DNA from: CAZCGA01 sp964498075
GTDB lineage: Bacteria; Desulfobacterota; Binatia; HRBIN30
Assembly: GCA_964498075.1 (NCBI GenBank)
Contig: CAZCGA010000125.1
Coordinates: 1-18,073, forward strand
DNA length: 18,073 nucleotides
Reading direction: 5' to 3'
In this document: positions 14,733-18,073 of the stretch, one piece after another
Layout: each line of letters begins with the position of its first letter
Numbering within the stretch: the first letter of the stretch is position 1
Position numbers and translations under genes: made by a program
The notes under the pieces: model-generated
What the model was told of the DNA's origin: nothing
The model's input: the letters and a program-made list of their open reading frames with translations, nothing else
Database searches by the model: none

Positions 14733-15122
14733 TCAGTGGTCAGCTGGTTCATATGCGTACGTCATCACCTCGCGCCCCTCCGCGTCGGTGAATAGCGGCT
14801 CGATGACCAACCTGACGGGCATTCCCGGTCGCACCTCATCCGGACGGCGGATGCGCGAAATGATGCGGATGCCCTCGGGCAGCTCCACCACACCGAACCC
14901 GAAGGGCACCGGCCCTTCATATCCGGGCGGCCGATTGCGCACCGTCGTGCACACCTCGATGACGCCGCGCGGGCTCAGTGGCACCGGCTCGCAGCCCTCG
15001 CCTGAGCAGTACGGGCACAGCGTCTGCACGGGAAAGTTGTGCCGCCCGCAGTCGGGGCAGCGGCCCCCAAGCAAGCGAGCGGCCTGCAGATCGAACAGGC
15101 CGTCTTTGAGTGGGATGCGCAT
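14733..15122 (-). CDS. DUF35 / OB-fold nucleic-acid-like and zinc-ribbon acyl-CoA-binding protein
   Basis: 129 residues from ATG 15122; an upstream in-frame start at 15188 would overlap the CoA-transferase gene and adds no family sequence. The N-terminal rubredoxin-like zinc ribbon has Cys22, Cys25, Cys36 and Cys39 (RCPDCGR, TLCPYCSG). The OB-fold follows (SPRGVIEVCTTVRN, GFGVVELPEGIRIISRI, GMPVRLVIEPLF). In characterised pairs, DUF35 proteins bind the acyl-CoA and are required by the adjacent SCP2-type thiolase or aldolase. Gene order (20 bp after the CoA-transferase, 9 bp before the thiolase) supports that role. Confidence 0.92.
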   Translation of the reverse strand: MRIPLKDGLFDLQAARLLGGRCPDCGRHNFPVQTLCPYCSGEGCEPVPLSPRGVIEVCTTVRNRPPGYEGPVPFGFGVVELPEGIRIISRIRRPDEVRPGMPVRLVIEPLFTDAEGREVMTYAYEPADH

Positions 15123-15142
15123 GGAAGGTCCTGAGTGAGCGC

Positions 15143-16345
15143 CTAGGGAATGGCGCCCTCCGCTTTCAATCGGGCGATCGTCTCCCAATCGTAGCCGAGC
15201 TCGAGGAGCACCTCCTCGGTGTGCTGGGCAAACTCAGGTGCTGGTCCAGCGGGCTGCCATGGCGTGCCGAAGAAGTCCGACGGGCTGGCGACCATCTCGG
15301 CTTCGCCATCGGCAACCGGCGTGTTGACCACGCCGCCGGCGGCGCGCACCTGCGGATCGTTGGCGACCTCGTCCGGCGTCTGCACCGGCGCCCACCACAC
15401 GTTCTCGCGGTCGAAGATCGCGGTCCACTCGTGCAAGGGCTTGGTCGCGAAGATCGCGTCGAGGATCGGCACCAGCACCGGCGCATGCTCGCGGCGCACC
15501 TTGATGTCACGGAAACGCGGATCGTCACGCAGGTCGGGCCGGTTGATCGCCCGCACCAGGTCCGGCCAGTGCCGATCGCCTTGCAAGCCGAGCAGCCAGA
15601 ACCACTTGCCGTCGCCGGCCTTGTAGCTATTCACCAGCGGATTCGGCACATCGAACCGCGTGTACGGCGGGGCCACGTAGCCGTAACGCAGGCGTATGTT
15701 GAGGTCCCAGCCGAGCACGTACATGCCGGTACGCAGCAGCGAAGTCGCCACCAGTTGCCCGCGGCCGGTGCGCTGACGCGCCACCAACGCGGCACACACG
15801 GCGCCCACGGCCGACAGTGCGGTGGCGTGATCGCCCATCCCGCCGCGCTGCTGCGGTGGCTCGCCACCATCGGGCACCAGAGAGGCCGCCAGACCGGCGC
15901 GCGACCAGAACGCGCCGATGTCATAGGCCGGCCGATCGCAGTCATCGCCGGTCAAGCCGTAGCCGCTCACATGGCAGTACACCAGGCGCGAATTCAGTTG
16001 TTGCACGTCATCGTAGCTCAAGCCGCACTTGCGCAGCGCCGGCATGCGCAGGTTGCTGACGAACACGTCGGCCTGCGCGAGCAAGCGGTGCGCGATGGCC
16101 TGGCCTTCGGCGCTCTGAAGGTTCAGCCCGATGCTGCGCTTGCCGCGGTTGTCCAGCTCGAACGGCGGATTCCACGGCACGTCGAGGCCGGCGGCGTTCA
16201 TGAAGATGCCGCGGAACGGGTCGCCGTCGGGCGGCTCGATCTTGATCACCTCGGCGCCCCAATCGGCCATGACCCCTGCGGCCCCAGGCCCAGCGACCCA
16301 AAAGCCCATTTCGACAACGCGGATTCCCTCGAGCGGTCCCGGCAT
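15143..16345 (-). CDS. CaiB/BaiF family (type III) CoA-transferase
   Basis: 400 residues, ATG 16345. Family motifs: LEGIRVVEMGFWVAGPGAAGVM at the start, GAEVIKIEPPDGDPFR, NRGKRSIGLNLQS, and catalytic Asp142 in YDIGAFWSRAG. The second domain has GDGKWFWLLGLQGDRHWP and the closing FAQHTEEVLLELGYDWETI. It moves CoA between carboxylic acids through an aspartyl-CoA anhydride and forms interlocked dimers. As first gene of the operon it probably activates the acid whose CoA ester is handled by the DUF35/thiolase pair. Length is normal. The large plus-strand frame opposite it (15110-16702) is a high-G+C shadow. Confidence 0.93.
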   Translation of the reverse strand: MPGPLEGIRVVEMGFWVAGPGAAGVMADWGAEVIKIEPPDGDPFRGIFMNAAGLDVPWNPPFELDNRGKRSIGLNLQSAEGQAIAHRLLAQADVFVSNLRMPALRKCGLSYDDVQQLNSRLVYCHVSGYGLTGDDCDRPAYDIGAFWSRAGLAASLVPDGGEPPQQRGGMGDHATALSAVGAVCAALVARQRTGRGQLVATSLLRTGMYVLGWDLNIRLRYGYVAPPYTRFDVPNPLVNSYKAGDGKWFWLLGLQGDRHWPDLVRAINRPDLRDDPRFRDIKVRREHAPVLVPILDAIFATKPLHEWTAIFDRENVWWAPVQTPDEVANDPQVRAAGGVVNTPVADGEAEMVASPSDFFGTPWQPAGPAPEFAQHTEEVLLELGYDWETIARLKAEGAIP

Positions 16346-16713
16346 GCGTCCGTCTCCTCTGCGTACAGCGCGCCGATAGTATCGGAAGACGGCGCCGCGT
16401 GGAAAGAGGCCAGCGCCTGTACTGTCCTCGTTGCGTCACTCGCAATAGACGCGGGCGCCGCCGAGCGCCAGGGGCGTTACCCCTGGCTGAGATCTGGTCG
16501 CCCTTTCAGGGCTCAAGCAATTCAGAATCCATTCAAGCTCTCCAGATCCTCAGCCCCGAACGGGGCGGCAAGACTTCAGCCCAGGGCAGCGCCCTGGGCA
16601 ACGCCGCGGGTCGCGGCTGTACAAACTCGTAAGACACTTGGCCCCAAGTCGGGACGCTACCAAGCGCCGCGGTCCATTGCCGTTCGCAATGGCGCTCGAT
16701 AGAACGACGATGC
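16346..16713. other. 368-bp gene-free stretch between CoA-transferase and MaoC remnant
   Basis: No coding sequence is supported. The operon promoter for the CoA-transferase should lie just right of 16345, but I see no clear consensus boxes. The centre is filled by the four-hairpin inverted repeat at 16467-16599. The rest (16600-16713) shows no recognisable feature. Confidence 0.6.
16467..16599. repeat. Large imperfect inverted repeat made of four hairpins
   Basis: Left arm 16467-16516 and right arm 16548-16599 are imperfect reverse complements, separated by ~31 bp. The left arm contains two small hairpins (CCAGGGG/CCCCTGG and GCCCT/AGGGC). The right arm contains the mirrored pair (GCCCC/GGGGC and CCCAGGGC/GCCCTGGG). 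Element types with this CCCAGGGC...GCCCTGGG and GCCCC...GGGGC pattern occur widely as dispersed repeats in several uncultured phyla and are often mis-called as short ORFs. Here it is non-coding. Confidence 0.8.
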
Positions 16714-16862
16714 ATGTCGTTCAAGGATATCGACCGTCAGATTCTCGGCCGCGAGTTCGATCGTACCTACGTTTCCGGCGGTGACCACCGAGGAGCTGAT
16801 CGCCTACGCCGAAGCGATCGATGAGACCGACCCCATCTATCTCGACGCAGAGGCCACGCGCC
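16714..16862 (+). pseudogene. MaoC-like dehydratase, N-terminal remnant with frameshift
   Basis: From ATG 16714 the frame reads MSFKDIDRQILGREFDRTYV. A one-base phase change at about 16779-16781 moves to VTTEELIAYAEAIDETDPIY. Joined, these match the N-terminal domain of MaoC/FAS1-type hydratases (hotdog fold acting on enoyl-CoA). The unshifted frame stops at 16822-16824. Past ~16860 the similarity ends and TPR sequence begins, so the hydratase domain is lost. It is a dead gene. The lost function fits the nearby acyl-CoA operon. Confidence 0.78.
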
Positions 16863-17219
16863 ATGGCCCCCTATCAACGTGGGATGGAGGAGCACCGGGC
16901 GGGGCATCCGAACGCAGCCATGGGCGAGTATCGCGAAGCGATGCGCATCAAGCCCGACTCCGCCGATGCGCACAACAACCTGGGTGTGGCCCTCCTGTCG
17001 ACGGGGCAGATCGCCGCCGCCGTCGGCCAGTATCGCGAGGCGGTCGAGCTGAAGCCAGAGTTCACCGAGGCGCGTTACAACCTGTGCCTCGGGTTGGAGC
17101 TCCTCGGTCAACTCGACGAGGCCCTGTCGAACTGCCGTGTGGCCGCGACGCAAAAGCCCGGCGACACCGGCATCGCCGGCACCGTCGAGCGCTTGAAGGC
17201 GACGCTCGATCTGAGATAG
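16863..17219 (+). CDS. Tetratricopeptide repeat protein, short or fragmentary
   Basis: 118 residues from ATG 16863; the frame is open from 16821 but the upstream part belongs to the MaoC remnant in another phase. Three TPR units are visible: PYQRGMEEHRAGHPNAAMGEYREAMRIKPD, SADAHNNLGVALLSTGQIAAAVGQYREAVELKPE, and FTEARYNLCLGLELLGQLDEALSNCRVAATQKP. TPRs mediate protein contacts. No signal peptide or catalytic domain is present. No good ribosome site precedes the ATG, and it abuts a pseudogene, so it may be the tail of a larger TPR protein. It ends 22 bp before the GST. Confidence 0.65.
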   Translation: MAPYQRGMEEHRAGHPNAAMGEYREAMRIKPDSADAHNNLGVALLSTGQIAAAVGQYREAVELKPEFTEARYNLCLGLELLGQLDEALSNCRVAATQKPGDTGIAGTVERLKATLDLR

Positions 17220-17241
17220 AGGGCCACAAAGGAGGCTGACC

Positions 17242-17850
17242 ATGCTCAAGCTGCACCACCATCCATTCTCGACGTTCTCGCGCCGCGTGCGCATCGCGTT
17301 GATCGAGAAGAACATCCCGTGCGAGCTGATCGAGGTCGACATGATGGCTCGGGCCCACCGCGCCCCGGCGTACCTCGCGCTCAACCCGTACGGCCGCGTG
17401 CCGACGCTCGAGGAGGACGGGTTCGTCTTCTACGAGTCGACGGCCATCCTCGAGTACCTCGAAGCCACGCATCCGACGCCGCCGCTGGTGCCGGCCGACG
17501 CGCGCGGCCGCGCGCTTGCGGCGATGCACATGAAGCTCTGCGACATCCAGCTGGCGCGGCAGACGGGGACCATCATCTTTCCCAAACGTTTCCTGCCCAA
17601 GGACCGCTGGGACGCGGCGGCGATGGCCCAAGCCAAGAAGGAGATCGAGAAGCACCTCGAGATCGTCGAGCAGCAGTTGAAGGGCAAGGAGTACCTGGTC
17701 GGCGATCGCTACTCGCTCGTCGAGGTGTGCTACACGCCGTTCGTCGAGTTCCTCGGCTTGATGGAGATCGCGCCGCCGCCGGCGGTTGCCGGTTGGGTGC
17801 AGCGCATGCTCGACCGCCCGAGCGCGCAGCAGACGAAGCCGGCAGCGTGA
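17242..17850 (+). CDS. Glutathione S-transferase family protein
   Basis: 202 residues, ATG 17242 with a strong AAAGGAGG (17228-17235). The N-terminal thioredoxin-like domain (1-78) has HHPFSTFSRRVRIALIEKNIP with the active-site serine region, the cis-Pro motif RVPTL, and ESTAILEYL for the gamma-glutamyl group of glutathione. The C-terminal all-helical domain includes KEYLVGDRYSLVEVCYTPFVEFL, the conserved capping-box region. It would conjugate or isomerise electrophilic substrates, or act as a peroxidase, in the cytosol. Substrate unknown. Confidence 0.93.
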   Translation: MLKLHHHPFSTFSRRVRIALIEKNIPCELIEVDMMARAHRAPAYLALNPYGRVPTLEEDGFVFYESTAILEYLEATHPTPPLVPADARGRALAAMHMKLCDIQLARQTGTIIFPKRFLPKDRWDAAAMAQAKKEIEKHLEIVEQQLKGKEYLVGDRYSLVEVCYTPFVEFLGLMEIAPPPAVAGWVQRMLDRPSAQQTKPAA

Positions 17851-17923
17851 GTGCTGCGGACGCAGCCCCTTCAGCCGGCGTCCTGTGCGGCGCGCTTTGC
17901 CCCAATTGTCGCGAGCGCCGCGT

Positions 17924-18014
17924 CCGGGGAATGAATTCCCCGGCTACGTGGGTCAAAGTCGGCTCAAGCCGACTGGAGGAGCATTTGGCGAGTCCCCTTT
18001 CAGGGGACTTTTTT
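17924..18014 (+). repeat. Three-hairpin repeat element ending in a terminator-like stem
   Basis: Three stems follow one another: 17924-17943 (9-bp arms, CCGGGGAAT/ATTCCCCGG), 17957-17974 (8-bp arms, AGTCGGCT/AGCCGACT), and 17991-18009 (8-bp arms, AGTCCCCT/AGGGGACT). The last is followed by six T (18009-18014). The block resembles dispersed palindromic repeats of uncultured bacteria. The last stem with its T-run could also end gst transcription. Confidence 0.75.
17991..18014 (+). terminator. Candidate Rho-independent terminator downstream of gst
   Basis: An 8-bp stem (AGTCCCCT, TTC loop, AGGGGACT) is followed directly by TTTTTT. It lies 140 bp after the gst stop and within a repeat element, so terminator use is likely but not certain. 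Confidence 0.55.
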
Positions 18015-18073
18015 CGCCACGATAGGGGTAGGGAGAACCGGTTGCTCCCGGTCCCCCCTCCCTCCGAACCGTA

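Noticed and set aside
15110..16702. 530-codon plus-strand frame
   Set aside because: It lies antisense to a clear CoA-transferase gene and continues into a non-coding repeat; it has no recognisable domain and arises from high G+C codon use.

Overview
This is a high-G+C (roughly two-thirds by eye), gene-dense bacterial chromosome segment. The mix is a CaiB-type CoA-transferase, DUF35 and thiolase operon, a MaoC remnant, an amidohydrolase-2 enzyme, an epoxide hydrolase, an SDR, a GST and several families of dispersed palindromic repeats. This suits a large-genome, soil or sediment type uncultivated bacterium, for example a deltaproteobacterium-like or Binatota-like lineage. That placement is an inference from gene content; no rRNA or tRNA gene was seen.

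Layout. (1) 1-4335 is an accessory, defence-type region. A Phd/YefM antitoxin and PIN toxin pair (210-886) lies between two exact 54-bp direct repeats (1-54 and 1079-1132). A type I restriction-modification locus follows. It keeps a full-length hsdM frame (1291-3402) but lacks hsdS and most of hsdR. A 5' fragment of a REP-associated transposase (RAYT, IS200-like) starts on the hsdM stop codon. It is joined, inside a REP hairpin unit, to the last ~205 codons of hsdR. The same REP family sits in frame inside hsdM and encodes a 9-residue tandem repeat there. (2) 4406-5831 holds a PPOX-fold flavin protein and an epoxide hydrolase in tandem. (3) 8705-5852 (minus) is a tightly overlapped operon: an Ada/AraC/AlkA fusion, ogt, and a PEP-mutase/isocitrate-lyase family enzyme, each pair sharing an ATGA. 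(4) 8666-12613 holds a truncated FmdB-type zinc ribbon, a RidA-family protein, a family 2 glycosyltransferase, an amidohydrolase-2 enzyme and an SDR. (5) 12727-13434 holds a broken glycosyltransferase-like gene and an unrecognised opposing ORF. (6) 16345-13593 (minus) is a CoA-transferase, DUF35 and thiolase operon for acyl-CoA (lipid or steroid-like) metabolism. (7) 16346-18073 holds a large palindromic repeat, MaoC and TPR remnants, a GST, and a terminal triple-hairpin repeat.

The most interesting signal is the REP/RAYT system in the restriction locus. The REP copies differ at four positions in the 25-bp core, and all four changes are compensatory within one hairpin. The unit length is 27 bp (nine codons), so arrays can grow inside a gene without shifting the frame. 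A deletion or fusion endpoint in hsdR falls inside a REP unit. Together these suggest that a RAYT and its REPs remodelled, and probably inactivated, a type I R-M locus while adding new protein sequence to its methyltransferase subunit.
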